Shown here in pieces: positions 39,836 to 48,784 of a DNA stretch of 64,000 nucleotides. Position 1 is the first letter of the stretch; each line of letters opens with the position of its first letter. The notes below the pieces were generated by a model that saw nothing but the letters and a program-made list of their open reading frames with translations, ran no database searches and had not been told where the DNA came from. Where the stretch lies: the NCBI RefSeq assembly GCF_020171925.1, contig NZ_JAIVAR010000001.1:124001-188000 (forward strand), written 5' to 3'. The position numbers were made by a program, and so were the translations under genes. The DNA comes from Rossellomorea aquimaris. GTDB taxonomy: Bacteria; Bacillota; Bacilli; Bacillales; Bacillaceae_B.

Positions 39836-41154
39836 AGGCGAAGGACCTGATCACAAGAATCCCCAAAGTTCCTACATTCAAGAAATATGGAAAAGTAAAA
39901 CGGGCCGTCGGACTGATGATCGAGTCTCAAGGGCCTGCAAGCTCAGTTGGTGAGGTCTGTCATATCCACATTCAAAGCAGGGGACATTTAAAAACCATCC
40001 CGGCTGAAGTGGTGGGGTTCAATGGTGAACTCGTCCTGCTTATGCCGTACTCAAATATGCAGGATATTTCGCCTGGAAGCTTGGTCGAAGCGACTTCAAA
40101 GCCGCTTGAGGTGAAGATTGGCCCTTCCTTGATTGGAAAGGTGGTGGATTCATTGGGTAATCCATTGGACGGCAGTATCCTTCCAAACGGTCTAGCTTCG
40201 GTTTATACGGACCAGGAACCACCCAATCCATTATCCAGGCCGCCGATTGATGAACCGATGGAAGTCGGGGTCAAGGCGATCGACGGAATGCTGACGGTAG
40301 GGAAGGGTCAGCGCGTCGGGATTTTTGCAGGAAGCGGTGTCGGTAAAAGTACGCTTCTTGGAATGATCGCCAGAAATACGAAAGCCGACTTGAATGTCAT
40401 TGCCTTGATAGGGGAAAGGGGCCGTGAAGTCAGGGAATTCATTGAACGGGATTTGGGGGAGGAAGGCTTAAAGAAGACGATCGTAGTAGCCGCCACTTCA
40501 GATCAGCCTGCACTTATGAGGATCAAGGGTGCCTTCACTGCAACGGCGATTGCAGAATATTTCCGTGATAAAGGGATGGATGTCATGCTCATGATGGACT
40601 CCGCCACACGGGTAGCCATGGCTCAACGGGAAATAGGACTGGCTATTGGAGAACCTCCTACTACGAAAGGATATACACCTTCCGTATTTGCGATATTGCC
40701 AAAGCTCCTAGAACGGACGGGAACAAATGTGAAGGGCAGCATCACCGCCTTTTATACGGTGCTGGTCGATGGTGATGACCTGAATGAACCAATATCCGAT
40801 ACAGTCAGGGGAATACTGGATGGTCATATTGTTTTAGATCGAGATATCGCCAATAGAGGCCAATACCCCGCTATCAATATATTGAAAAGCGTCAGTCGTT
40901 TAATGAACCATCTCGCATCACAAAGACATCTGGAAGCGGCTGTGAGAATCAGGGAATTACTGAGTACGTATATCAATTCCGAAGACCTCATTCAGATTGG
41001 AGCTTACAAGAAGGGCTCATCTAAGGATATTGATGAGGCTATCGCTTATTATCCCCTGATCATTTCTTTATTGAAGCAAGGGGTTTATGAGCAAATCACC
41101 CAAGATGATAGCATTCTACAACTCATACAGTTAGCAGAAAAAGGTGATGTGTGA
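39832..41154 (+). CDS. fliI: Flagellum-specific export ATPase FliI
   Basis: This is the F1-beta-like ATPase that energises type III export. Walker A is GSGVGKST (167-174); IALIGERGREVREF and MMDSATRVAMAQREIGLA follow. The length is 440 aa. It shares a 4-bp ATGA with fliH and an overlapping stop/start region with fliJ. Confidence 0.97.
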   Translation: MKAKDLITRIPKVPTFKKYGKVKRAVGLMIESQGPASSVGEVCHIHIQSRGHLKTIPAEVVGFNGELVLLMPYSNMQDISPGSLVEATSKPLEVKIGPSLIGKVVDSLGNPLDGSILPNGLASVYTDQEPPNPLSRPPIDEPMEVGVKAIDGMLTVGKGQRVGIFAGSGVGKSTLLGMIARNTKADLNVIALIGERGREVREFIERDLGEEGLKKTIVVAATSDQPALMRIKGAFTATAIAEYFRDKGMDVMLMMDSATRVAMAQREIGLAIGEPPTTKGYTPSVFAILPKLLERTGTNVKGSITAFYTVLVDGDDLNEPISDTVRGILDGHIVLDRDIANRGQYPAINILKSVSRLMNHLASQRHLEAAVRIRELLSTYINSEDLIQIGAYKKGSSKDIDEAIAYYPLIISLLKQGVYEQITQDDSILQLIQLAEKGDV

Positions 41155-41156
41155 CA

Positions 41157-41603
41157 ATGAGTTATCAGTATCGGTTTGAACGGATCCTAACCTTGAAGGA
41201 AAAAGAGAAAGATGAGGTTAACGAGCAGTATAAAGGGGCAATCTCAAAATTTGAAAAAGTCGCAGAAAAGCTCTACGAGTCTCTTAAGAAAAAGGAAGAC
41301 TTGGAGCGCTATCAGGCCGACAAGATCATGAATGGACTTTCGGTGCAGGATATCAGGCACCATCAACATTTCATTTCCAATCTAGACAAAACGATTGCAT
41401 ATTATCAGGACTTGGTCATCCAGGCTCGAAATCGGATGAACTGGTATGAAGAAAAACTTGTTGATATGAATGTTGAGGTCAAAAAATACGAAAAAATCAA
41501 AGAAAAAGATCTCCTCTTGTTTCAAAAAACAATCAAAGAAGCAGAGAGTAAACAATTGGACGAAGTTTCAGTTGTTCAATATATGAATCGTGGGATTAGG
41601 TGA
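41157..41603 (+). CDS. fliJ: Flagellar export protein FliJ
   Basis: FliJ is the coiled-coil stalk of the FliI ATPase ring, comparable to F1 gamma. About 148 aa, almost entirely helical and highly charged, beginning MSYQYRFERILTLKEKEKDE. The ATG at 41157 follows AAAGGTGATG at about 10 bp; the GTG at 41151, which overlaps the fliI stop, is an alternative adding two residues. Confidence 0.93.
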   Translation: MSYQYRFERILTLKEKEKDEVNEQYKGAISKFEKVAEKLYESLKKKEDLERYQADKIMNGLSVQDIRHHQHFISNLDKTIAYYQDLVIQARNRMNWYEEKLVDMNVEVKKYEKIKEKDLLLFQKTIKEAESKQLDEVSVVQYMNRGIR

Positions 41604-41607
41604 TAGT

Positions 41608-42189
41608 GTGCCAAAAGGACTGGAAGGGAAAGAAACAGAGTCAGGCAGCCGGCTGCAGTGGATTGTATTCGTTATCTTCATCCCCTTGTTGTTTGCCATC
41701 ACCATCGCGTTGATCGTCATGACGGTGGCGGGGATTAATGTTTTCGAAAAAGCACAGTCCATCCCGATTGTTGCAAAGGTACTGCCAAGTGATCATAAGC
41801 AAGAGCAAGAGCAGCTTCAAAGTCGAATAACATCTTTGCAAGCTTCGATTGAAGATAAGGAAAGTACTATCTCTCAGCTTCAGAATGAAATGGATGCGAG
41901 CCAGGAAGAGAATGAAAAGTTACAGGCTACGATTGATCAGCAGAAGCTCGAAATGGAAGAGTTAAGGCAGATCGGTGAGGAAAATAAACGTGCATTTAAA
42001 GAAGTGGTCAGTACATTTGAATCAATGTCGGCAAAAAGTGCTGCACCGGTTCTTCTGAAAATGGAAAGTCAAGATGCAGTCAAGATTTTATCCAATATCA
42101 AACCCGATCAACTTGCCGATATATTGGAGAAAATGCCGCCTGAAGATGCAGCGCGTTTAACGGGGTTATTATCCGCGGATGACCAATAA
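41608..42189 (+). CDS. ylxF: YlxF: MgtE-N-like/MotE-type flagellar operon protein
   Basis: A 193-aa protein with one N-terminal membrane segment (about residues 18-42), a central coiled coil (about 65-125) and a C-terminal MgtE-N-like domain (VKILSNIKPDQLADILEKMPPEDAARLTGLL in parts, 150-185). This architecture matches YlxF/MotE-like proteins of flagellar operons; a chaperone or stator-linked role is inferred from relatives. The GTG at 41608 is set by AGGTGATA. It lies between fliJ and fliK. Confidence 0.8.
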   Translation: MPKGLEGKETESGSRLQWIVFVIFIPLLFAITIALIVMTVAGINVFEKAQSIPIVAKVLPSDHKQEQEQLQSRITSLQASIEDKESTISQLQNEMDASQEENEKLQATIDQQKLEMEELRQIGEENKRAFKEVVSTFESMSAKSAAPVLLKMESQDAVKILSNIKPDQLADILEKMPPEDAARLTGLLSADDQ

Positions 42190-42216
42190 TTTTAATCGGG
42201 GGGAGGAGGTGAAGGA

Positions 42217-43509
42217 ATGGACATTGGATCAATAAAAACCATTCAACCAAAGGGGATGGGCCAGACAGGTTCTTCTCAGAGTAATTCTTCTAATCCGTCA
42301 TTTTCACTTCATTTATTGGGGAGCATCGGCAGCGGAAATCCAGATGTTCCTGTAACAGAAAGTGGCGGGACTTCTGTTTCCGGGGATTTAATGCTTCTTT
42401 TAAATGCCGTGGACCTTGAGGGGTTGGGTCTTTCGGAAGAAGCAATAAATGCACTTCAGGAGATCGATGCGTTAGACCTGGAGGAGATTGCTGAGATAAT
42501 GGGGATTGACCTTTCTGAAATCATAGACCTCCATAATGAGCTAACGATTCAGATTCCGAACCTTGACAAGGAGCTCACCACTCAGATTCCGAACCTTGAC
42601 AATGAGCTAACGACTCAGAGTTCCAAACTAACAATGGAAGAATCGGACAAAGGGAAAAACGAACCATCGCTTGATACACTGGGAGTGATGATACATCTAA
42701 TGCAAGAAAGACTTTGGAAAAGAACCTTACCATCTGAGCACTTAAAACAATTTAAAGATCTATTGAAAATTTCTAAAGTGATTGATTTACTCTCCAATCA
42801 AATAGACATGCATCATAAGGAAGCTCAGAAGGTCTTTGAGTTGAAAGATCTTCTACATAAAACGGAGATGACAATGACCGCCGTCACTGATAAAGCACCC
42901 AAATGGGATGGAATTGTCAGGGCAGCATACTACCGAGGGACACAACCGGAAGCTCCAGCTGAAATGAAGCCTTCAGAAGGATCAAAACCCTTGCAGACCA
43001 TATTGGGGGCTCAACAATTTACGTTACCAAGAACAGAATCATTTTCAATCAATTTAGCTGTTGATGATGGTCATCTTAGAACTGAACAATTTGTCAAAGA
43101 ACTGCAAAAAATTCTGGGTAAATCCCAAATGCAGACCCAACCCAACATGAGTAAGTTGTTGATCAAGTTGTACCCTGAACAGTTAGGCTCGCTGCGTATC
43201 GAATTGCTGCAGCAAAATGGCGTCATGACTGCGAAGATTCTGGCTGCGACATCCACTGCCAAGGAATTAATCGATTCACAGCTTCAAGGCTTGAAGCATG
43301 CATTCAATGCTCAGAACATTCAAGTTGATAAGATTGAGGTCTCACAGGCGATATCCGATCCGGATCGGCAGAACAAAGGTCAATCACAACAACAATCCAA
43401 TGATCAACCTGAACATCGTCATCAAGAAAGCTCTAAAGATGATGAGGGGGATGTTCCGACATCCTTTAGGGAATATTTCATGAATCCAGAGGGAGATGTA
43501 CCGGAATGA
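42217..43509 (+). CDS. fliK: Flagellar hook-length control protein FliK
   Basis: FliK measures hook length and switches FlhB from rod/hook to filament export. The C-terminal domain (about residues 300-385, LLIKLYPEQLGSLRIELLQQ onward) is the recognisable Flg_hook domain; the rest is low-complexity and poorly conserved, as usual. Residues 108-134 hold a tandem repeat of ELTTQIPNLDN-like units. The tail is rich in Gln, His and Asp. The length is 430 aa. It overlaps flgD by ATGA. Confidence 0.9.
   Translation: MDIGSIKTIQPKGMGQTGSSQSNSSNPSFSLHLLGSIGSGNPDVPVTESGGTSVSGDLMLLLNAVDLEGLGLSEEAINALQEIDALDLEEIAEIMGIDLSEIIDLHNELTIQIPNLDKELTTQIPNLDNELTTQSSKLTMEESDKGKNEPSLDTLGVMIHLMQERLWKRTLPSEHLKQFKDLLKISKVIDLLSNQIDMHHKEAQKVFELKDLLHKTEMTMTAVTDKAPKWDGIVRAAYYRGTQPEAPAEMKPSEGSKPLQTILGAQQFTLPRTESFSINLAVDDGHLRTEQFVKELQKILGKSQMQTQPNMSKLLIKLYPEQLGSLRIELLQQNGVMTAKILAATSTAKELIDSQLQGLKHAFNAQNIQVDKIEVSQAISDPDRQNKGQSQQQSNDQPEHRHQESSKDDEGDVPTSFREYFMNPEGDVPE
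42538..42618 (+). repeat. 33-bp tandem repeat inside fliK
   Basis: Two full 33-bp units (42538-42570 and 42571-42603) and a 15-bp partial third (42604-42618) encode ELTIQIPNLDK, ELTTQIPNLDN and ELTTQ. The unit keeps the reading frame, so gain or loss of copies would change FliK length in 11-residue steps. Confidence 0.9.
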
Positions 43510-44138
43510 CCAAAATAGATCCTACTTTACTCTATTCGACCTTACAGTCCAAGAACCGTGAAGGGGGTAAGGACATCTTAGGTAAAGATGATTTTTTGAA
43601 AATCCTGATGACGCAACTTCAGAATCAGGATCCAATGAATCCGATGCAGGATAAAGACTTCATTGCTCAAATGGCTACTTTTTCATCATTGGAGCAGATG
43701 ACCAATCTAACCAAAACAATGGAGACATTCGTTGACAATCAAAATCAAGCCCAAATGATTTCTTATAACCAATTCGTTGGAAAACAAGTGACATGGCATA
43801 AAATTGCAGAATCCGGTGATACGCCAGAGATTGTAGAAGGTCAAGGGATGGTCAGCGGGATCCGTTTTAAATCGGATCGTGTTGAGTTCATCCTGGAAGA
43901 TGGAACAATTCTGGAACCAGGCAACATTTCACAAGTAAATGAAAACAAAGATTCTGGTATTTCCTTGGTAAATGCATCGATGTTAATCGGGAAAAAAGTG
44001 ACTTGGGAAGATCAAGAAGGAGATGGAGAGCAGAGTGGTATTGTCCAATCTGTGTCGACTAAGGATTCACGTATCTATGTACACACTGATACCGGTGTAA
44101 AGGTATTGAGCGATCTCTTAATGAAAATTGAGTCATGA
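43506..44138 (+). CDS. flgD: Flagellar hook assembly protein FlgD
   Basis: FlgD is the scaffolding cap for hook polymerisation. The N-terminal GKDDFLKILMTQLQNQDPMNPM motif (residues about 24-45) is diagnostic, followed by SSLEQMTNLTK and a beta-rich C-terminal part. The length is 210 aa. It shares ATGA with the fliK stop. Confidence 0.95.
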   Translation: MTKIDPTLLYSTLQSKNREGGKDILGKDDFLKILMTQLQNQDPMNPMQDKDFIAQMATFSSLEQMTNLTKTMETFVDNQNQAQMISYNQFVGKQVTWHKIAESGDTPEIVEGQGMVSGIRFKSDRVEFILEDGTILEPGNISQVNENKDSGISLVNASMLIGKKVTWEDQEGDGEQSGIVQSVSTKDSRIYVHTDTGVKVLSDLLMKIES

Positions 44139-44152
44139 CAAGGAGCGGTTGA

Positions 44153-44542
44153 ATGGATAAAACATTCTTGCATCGACTACCTCAGCAGCCGATGGCAACT
44201 TCTATTAAACCGATGGGGAGGCGCCATTCAAATACAGGCACGTCCTTTGCAGATCAACTGAAAAGAGCAGTGAATAGTCCGGTTGATATTCAGGTGAGTA
44301 AACATGCCCGCGCAAGGATGGAGCAGAGGGGGATATCGATACCGCCTCAGGTTTGGGAGACAATCGGTGAAAAGGTAAGTGAAGCAAAAGAAAAAGGGGT
44401 TAAGGAATCACTCATACTCTTGAAGGATGCAGCTTTGATCGTCAGTGCAAAAAATCAGACAGTCATCACGGCGCTCGACAGGCAAGAAGCAAATTCGCAG
44501 ATTTTCACCAATATTAACGGGACTATCATTATTGATTCATAG
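44153..44542 (+). CDS. Flagellar operon protein (TIGR02530-type), function unknown
   Basis: A 129-aa protein in the slot between flgD and flgE. The central segment VSKHARARMEQRGI and the later AALIVSAKNQTVITALDR / IFTNINGTIIIDS strands match the conserved 'flagellar operon protein' family found in Gram-positive fla operons, whose role is undetermined. It has no signal peptide or membrane segment. The ribosome binding site GGAGCGG (44141-44147) precedes the ATG. A hook-related role is guessed only from position. Confidence 0.75.
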   Translation: MDKTFLHRLPQQPMATSIKPMGRRHSNTGTSFADQLKRAVNSPVDIQVSKHARARMEQRGISIPPQVWETIGEKVSEAKEKGVKESLILLKDAALIVSAKNQTVITALDRQEANSQIFTNINGTIIIDS

Positions 44543-44614
44543 GCTGGACCTTTACAGGAGGCCTACATGCTGTGGAATGAGAGAAGCAGCCAATTACGAA
44601 AGGGGAAATGATTC

Positions 44615-45823
44615 ATGCTACGTTCAATGTATTCGGGTATCAGTGGAATGAAAAACTTTCAAACAAAGCTGGACGTGATCGGAAACAACATTGCAAATGT
44701 CAATACGTATGGGTATAAGAAGGGCCGAGTAACGTTTAAGGACACGATGAACCAGACAATCTCTGGTGCTTCGGCTGCTCAGGATAACCGTGGAGGAAGA
44801 AACCCTATGCAAGTTGGATTGGGTTCTACAATTGCTTCTATAGACACAATCCATACTCAATCAAGTCTACAGACTACTGGAAGGTCATTAGATTTAGCTA
44901 TAAGTGGTGATGGGTATTTTGTGGTTAAACAGGGAAATGTTCAAGCATACACACGAGCGGGTAACTTTTATTTAGATGATAATGGCACTTTAGTTAATAG
45001 TGATGGAATGAAAGTTCAACAGTATGAAAATGGAGTATTGAAAGATATCGTAGTGAATGTTAATGCTACTTTACCTTCTGTACCAACATCAAACTTGAAA
45101 TTAGCAGGGAGCCTTCCGGATCCTGCTGGATTAACAAATGGAACTTCTGGTGCCGTTCAACAAATGAAGATAGTTGACAATAATGGAATTGAGCATGTGC
45201 TTGACGTTCAATACTCTCCAAATACAGGAAATACTGGTTGGCAACTAACAATCACAAATCAAACTGCTGACCCAAGCTTGACAACAAACCCTGTTACTAT
45301 CAATCTTCCATATAATAGTACAGATGATGAATTTACTACTCCATCTACTTTGAACTTAACAGACTTAGGCATTAGTGATGGTAACACGGCTGTTCAGTTA
45401 AATGTTGAAGACTTGAAATTAGACGGAGACTCAATTACAGGGTTAGTAAATCCTGATGGGAATTTAGAGGGTGCATTAGAAAGTTTCAACATCGGATCTT
45501 TAGGTGAAGTCAACGGAGTCTATTCAAATGGCCAGATTAGAACACTCGGTAGTTTAGCATTAGCTAAATTTAGTAATCCATCTGGGTTGAGTAAAATGGG
45601 TGGGAATTCCTTTCAAGAGTCTGTTAACTCAGGTACGGCAAATATTAATGTAGCTGGGCAAGGCAGAGGTACTCTTGCAGCTGGTTCACTTGAAATGTCC
45701 AACGTTGATCTATCCGAAGAATTCACCGAAATGATCACCGCTCAACGTGGATTCCAGGCAAACACAAGGATCATTACCACATCGGATGAGATCTTGCAGG
45801 AACTGGTTAACTTAAAGAGATAA
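44615..45823 (+). CDS. flgE: Flagellar hook protein FlgE with long central insert
   Basis: The structural hook subunit. The N-terminal MLRSMYSGISGMKNFQTKLD and GNNIANVNTYGYKK, and the C-terminal MITAQRGFQANTRIITTSDE, are conserved. At 402 aa it is about 140 residues longer than the B. subtilis hook protein (about 264 aa as I recall). The extra part lies around residues 155-290 (about 45077-45485). By hand count, 45001-45600 is about 38% GC, against about 47% in the conserved 3' end (one 60-base line counted, 45721-45780). It starts with ATG after AAGGGGAAA. Confidence 0.92.
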   Translation: MLRSMYSGISGMKNFQTKLDVIGNNIANVNTYGYKKGRVTFKDTMNQTISGASAAQDNRGGRNPMQVGLGSTIASIDTIHTQSSLQTTGRSLDLAISGDGYFVVKQGNVQAYTRAGNFYLDDNGTLVNSDGMKVQQYENGVLKDIVVNVNATLPSVPTSNLKLAGSLPDPAGLTNGTSGAVQQMKIVDNNGIEHVLDVQYSPNTGNTGWQLTITNQTADPSLTTNPVTINLPYNSTDDEFTTPSTLNLTDLGISDGNTAVQLNVEDLKLDGDSITGLVNPDGNLEGALESFNIGSLGEVNGVYSNGQIRTLGSLALAKFSNPSGLSKMGGNSFQESVNSGTANINVAGQGRGTLAAGSLEMSNVDLSEEFTEMITAQRGFQANTRIITTSDEILQELVNLKR

Positions 45824-45832
45824 TTTTATTTA

Positions 45833-45893
45833 AGGGAGGTCGGGGGCTGACCTGAGGAGAGATCCCAAAAGATATGGTCAGCCCTGTAAATGA
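45833..45893 (+). promoter_or_regulatory. swrD leader: displaced SD, hairpin and 7-codon ORF
   Basis: A strong AAGGGAGGT lies at 45832-45840, over 50 bp before the swrD ATG. Between them GGGCTGACC (45844-45852) pairs perfectly with GGTCAGCCC (45876-45884). Folding this would bring the site to about 10 nt from the start codon. Alternatively a 7-codon reading frame (45874-45897) preceded by GAGGAGAG ends in TGA overlapping the swrD ATG. Confidence 0.5.
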
Positions 45894-46109
45894 ATGATCA
45901 CGTTAACAAGGTTGAACGGAAAATCTTTCATCATCAATGCCCTATATATTGAAACAGTCGAGGCATTTCCAGATACGACAATTTTACTAACGAATGGACG
46001 CCGATATGTTGTAAAAGAATCGGTTGAACAGGTTACGGAAAGATCCCTCTCTTTCTTTCGTAACGTTAACCTTCTCGATCCTGCGATGAAAGGGGGGAGC
46101 GCAGATTGA
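45894..46109 (+). CDS. swrD: Swarming motility protein SwrD (FlbD family)
   Basis: A 71-aa FlbD-family protein, YlzI/SwrD of B. subtilis, where it raises flagellar torque and is required for swarming. It begins MITLTRLNGKSFIINALYIE, with TTILLTNGRRYVVKES following. No good ribosome binding site lies within 15 bp of the ATG (see the leader entry). It overlaps the fliL TTG by 4 bp. Confidence 0.9.
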   Translation: MITLTRLNGKSFIINALYIETVEAFPDTTILLTNGRRYVVKESVEQVTERSLSFFRNVNLLDPAMKGGSAD

Positions 46110-46531
46110 AGAACAAATTTTTGACGATCATGCTTATCTTGCTTGTAACGATCACACTTGTGGGTGTCATTGCTTTGGTCGTCATCTTGAAATTCAATGA
46201 CGAAGGGGAAGAAAAGGCTCCTTCCATTGAAGAAGTGATTGAAGCATCGGTTGATATTCCAGAGATCACAACAAATCTATTGAGCAATGATTATATTCGT
46301 ATTTCTTTTAAAATCCAGACAGACAGCAAGAAAGCAAAAGAAGAATTGGAGAAAAGAGATTTTCAGGTGAATAACATCATCATTGAAGAGCTTTCGGAAA
46401 TGAAAGCAGCAGACCTGCAGGGAAAGAAAGGGAAAGAATTGATTGAAGGCAAGGTCAAGGAAAAGGTGAATGGCCTGATGCAAGAGGGCATGGTGGAAAA
46501 AGTGTACATCACCTCTATGATGATTCAATAA
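46106..46531 (+). CDS. fliL: Flagellar basal body-associated protein FliL
   Basis: FliL is a single-pass membrane protein around the stator that supports torque and swarming. The membrane segment is at residues about 6-28, and the rest is extracytoplasmic (ITTNLLSNDYIRISFKIQ onward). The TTG start overlaps the swrD stop (TTGA), with AAGGGGGGAG upstream. The length is 141 aa. Confidence 0.93.
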   Translation: MKNKFLTIMLILLVTITLVGVIALVVILKFNDEGEEKAPSIEEVIEASVDIPEITTNLLSNDYIRISFKIQTDSKKAKEELEKRDFQVNNIIIEELSEMKAADLQGKKGKELIEGKVKEKVNGLMQEGMVEKVYITSMMIQ

Positions 46532-46565
46532 CAGTAGGTAATCGGGAAGTGCTGGAGGTGAAGTA

Positions 46566-47561
46566 ATGGCAGATGTATTATCACAGAGTGAAATTGATGC
46601 TTTGTTGTCGGCATTGAATACAGGTGAGATGAGTGCGGATGATTTCAAGAAAGAAGAAGAAGAAAGAAAAGTAAAAGTTTATGATTTCAAAAGGGCCCTG
46701 CGGTTCTCAAAAGACCAGATTCGCAGCCTGACTCGCATTCATGAGAACTTTGCAAGGATTTTGACAACGTATTTTTCAGCGCAGCTTCGTACATATGTTC
46801 AGATTAATGTTGCTTCTGCAGACCAGATACCGTATGAAGAATTCATACGTTCAGTACCCAAGATGACAATATTGAATGTCTATGAACTTCCCCCGTTGGA
46901 TGGTAGGATCCTGATGGAAATCAACCCTAATATCGCTTACTCCATGATGGACCGCGTCATGGGCGGGAGGGGAATAAGTGTCAACAAAGTGGACAATCTC
47001 ACAGAAATTGAGACGACCATCATGTCTCAATTATTTGAAAGAGCATTCGAGAACTTAACGGAAGCTTGGAGCTCGGTCGTTGATATCGAACCGGTTTTTG
47101 CCGAATTTGAAGTCAATCCGCAGTTCCTTCAAATGGTTTCTCCAAATGAAACCGTGGTGGTCATCTCCTTGAATACAACAATCGGGGAAACAAGCGGAAT
47201 GATCAATATCTGTATTCCTCATGTTGTGCTCGAGCCGATACTGCCCAAGTTATCAGGTAGTTACTGGATGGAGTCCAAGAAAAAAGACATCAAGCCGGAA
47301 GAAGCTGAGAACTTAGAAAAAAGGATTAAAAAAGCATTTGTCCCGGTTGTCGCGGAACTCGGAAGCTCTGAAATTTCGATTGAAGATTTTCTGATGCTTG
47401 ATGAAGGTGATGTCATTCAATTGAATACAGCACTCCATGAACCACTGATCATCAAGGTCGGTGAGATTCCTAAATTCATTGCACAACCAGGGAAATCCAA
47501 CAATAAAATGGCCATACAAATTTTAGACTCAATGAAGGGGGGAGACGATGATGATGAGTGA
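46566..47561 (+). CDS. fliM: Flagellar motor switch protein FliM
   Basis: FliM is the C-ring subunit that binds CheY-P and transmits the switch to FliG. The N-terminal VLSQSEIDALLSAL (4-17) is the CheY-P docking helix. The CheC-like middle domain and a SpoA C-terminal domain (LDEGDVIQLNTALHEPLIIKVG in parts, about 275-300) follow. The length is 331 aa. A GGAGGTG site precedes it. It overlaps fliY by 14 bp. Confidence 0.97.
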   Translation: MADVLSQSEIDALLSALNTGEMSADDFKKEEEERKVKVYDFKRALRFSKDQIRSLTRIHENFARILTTYFSAQLRTYVQINVASADQIPYEEFIRSVPKMTILNVYELPPLDGRILMEINPNIAYSMMDRVMGGRGISVNKVDNLTEIETTIMSQLFERAFENLTEAWSSVVDIEPVFAEFEVNPQFLQMVSPNETVVVISLNTTIGETSGMINICIPHVVLEPILPKLSGSYWMESKKKDIKPEEAENLEKRIKKAFVPVVAELGSSEISIEDFLMLDEGDVIQLNTALHEPLIIKVGEIPKFIAQPGKSNNKMAIQILDSMKGGDDDDE

Positions 47562-48756
47562 TGACATGTTATCACAAGATGAAATCGATGCTCTTCTGAG
47601 AGGTTCTGCTGAACCCGATGAAGAGACCTTAAATGAGATGAACATTGAAGATTATATCGGCTCCATGGAGCAGGATGCCTTAGGGGAAATCGGTAATATC
47701 TCTTTTGGGAGTTCCGCAACAGCACTGTCAACTTTACTGAATCAAAAAGTTGAAATTACAACGCCCAAAGTATCCATTGTGAATAAAAATTCCTTAGAGG
47801 AAGAATTTCCACATCCTTATGTGGCAATAGAAGTGCAATATACGGAAGGATTCTCGGGTGCCAACCTTCTGGTCATCAAACAATCGGATGCATCAATCAT
47901 CGCAGATTTAATGCTTGGGGGAGACGGATTGAATCCATCAGGCGAACTTGGTGAAATCCAACTGAGTGCAGTCCAGGAAGCCATGAATCAAATGATGGGA
48001 TCAGCAGCCACATCGATGTCGACGGTTTTTAGCAAGAAAGTGGATATTTCTCCGCCATCTGTTGATTTAATGTACATCCCACAAGGTGAGGGACAAGAGA
48101 ATATTCCAGATCAGGATTTACTCGTGAAGGTTTCTTTCTCGTTGAAGATCGGTACGCTGATTGATTCAAACATCATGCAGTTGCTTCCGTTAAACTTTGC
48201 GAAAAGCTTGGTTGACGAATTAATGAATGGAAGCACTGATACAACGAAGGAAGAAGAACAAGTAGTTCCGTATCCGGAAGATGTAAAGCAGCCTGAATCA
48301 GTACCTGTCAGCAATCATCAGGAACATCATCCCACTCATGTTGATGGGAGACAGTCGATGGCTTCATCGAATGCACAGCAAACAGAGGCAACACCTCAGC
48401 ACTATGGAGGACATCAATATGCTGGACAGCAGCCAGTGAATGTGCAACCAGCATCATTTTCAAGCTTTGAGCCGGCTCCGATGGGCCAGCAGGAAACCAA
48501 GAATCTTGATATGCTTCTTGATATCCCCTTACAGGTGACGGTTGAACTTGGCAGGACGAACCGCTCAGTCAAGGACATCCTTGAATTGTCATCCGGTTCG
48601 ATCATCGAACTTGACAAGTTAGCCGGTGAACCAGTGGATATCTTAGTGAACAGCAGATTGATTGCAAAAGGTGAAGTAGTAGTAATCGATGAAAACTTTG
48701 GAGTCAGAATCACTGATATCGTGAGTCCGAGTGATCGTTTAAATAAACTTAGATAA
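47548..48756 (+). CDS. fliY: Flagellar motor switch phosphatase FliY
   Basis: FliY is the Gram-positive FliN-type switch protein fused to a CheC-like CheY-P phosphatase. Its order is a MLSQDEIDALL docking motif, then two CheC-type active sites (EIGNISFG near 50 and EAMNQMMG near 148), then a His/Gln-rich linker, then a SpoA/FliN domain (DIPLQVTVELGRTNRSVKD onward). The length is 402 aa. Three consecutive ATGs (47548, 47551, 47554) are possible starts. It overlaps fliM. Confidence 0.96.
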   Translation: MMMSDDMLSQDEIDALLRGSAEPDEETLNEMNIEDYIGSMEQDALGEIGNISFGSSATALSTLLNQKVEITTPKVSIVNKNSLEEEFPHPYVAIEVQYTEGFSGANLLVIKQSDASIIADLMLGGDGLNPSGELGEIQLSAVQEAMNQMMGSAATSMSTVFSKKVDISPPSVDLMYIPQGEGQENIPDQDLLVKVSFSLKIGTLIDSNIMQLLPLNFAKSLVDELMNGSTDTTKEEEQVVPYPEDVKQPESVPVSNHQEHHPTHVDGRQSMASSNAQQTEATPQHYGGHQYAGQQPVNVQPASFSSFEPAPMGQQETKNLDMLLDIPLQVTVELGRTNRSVKDILELSSGSIIELDKLAGEPVDILVNSRLIAKGEVVVIDENFGVRITDIVSPSDRLNKLR

Positions 48757-48784
48757 ATATATTAATAGATGGAGGATGACGTCG

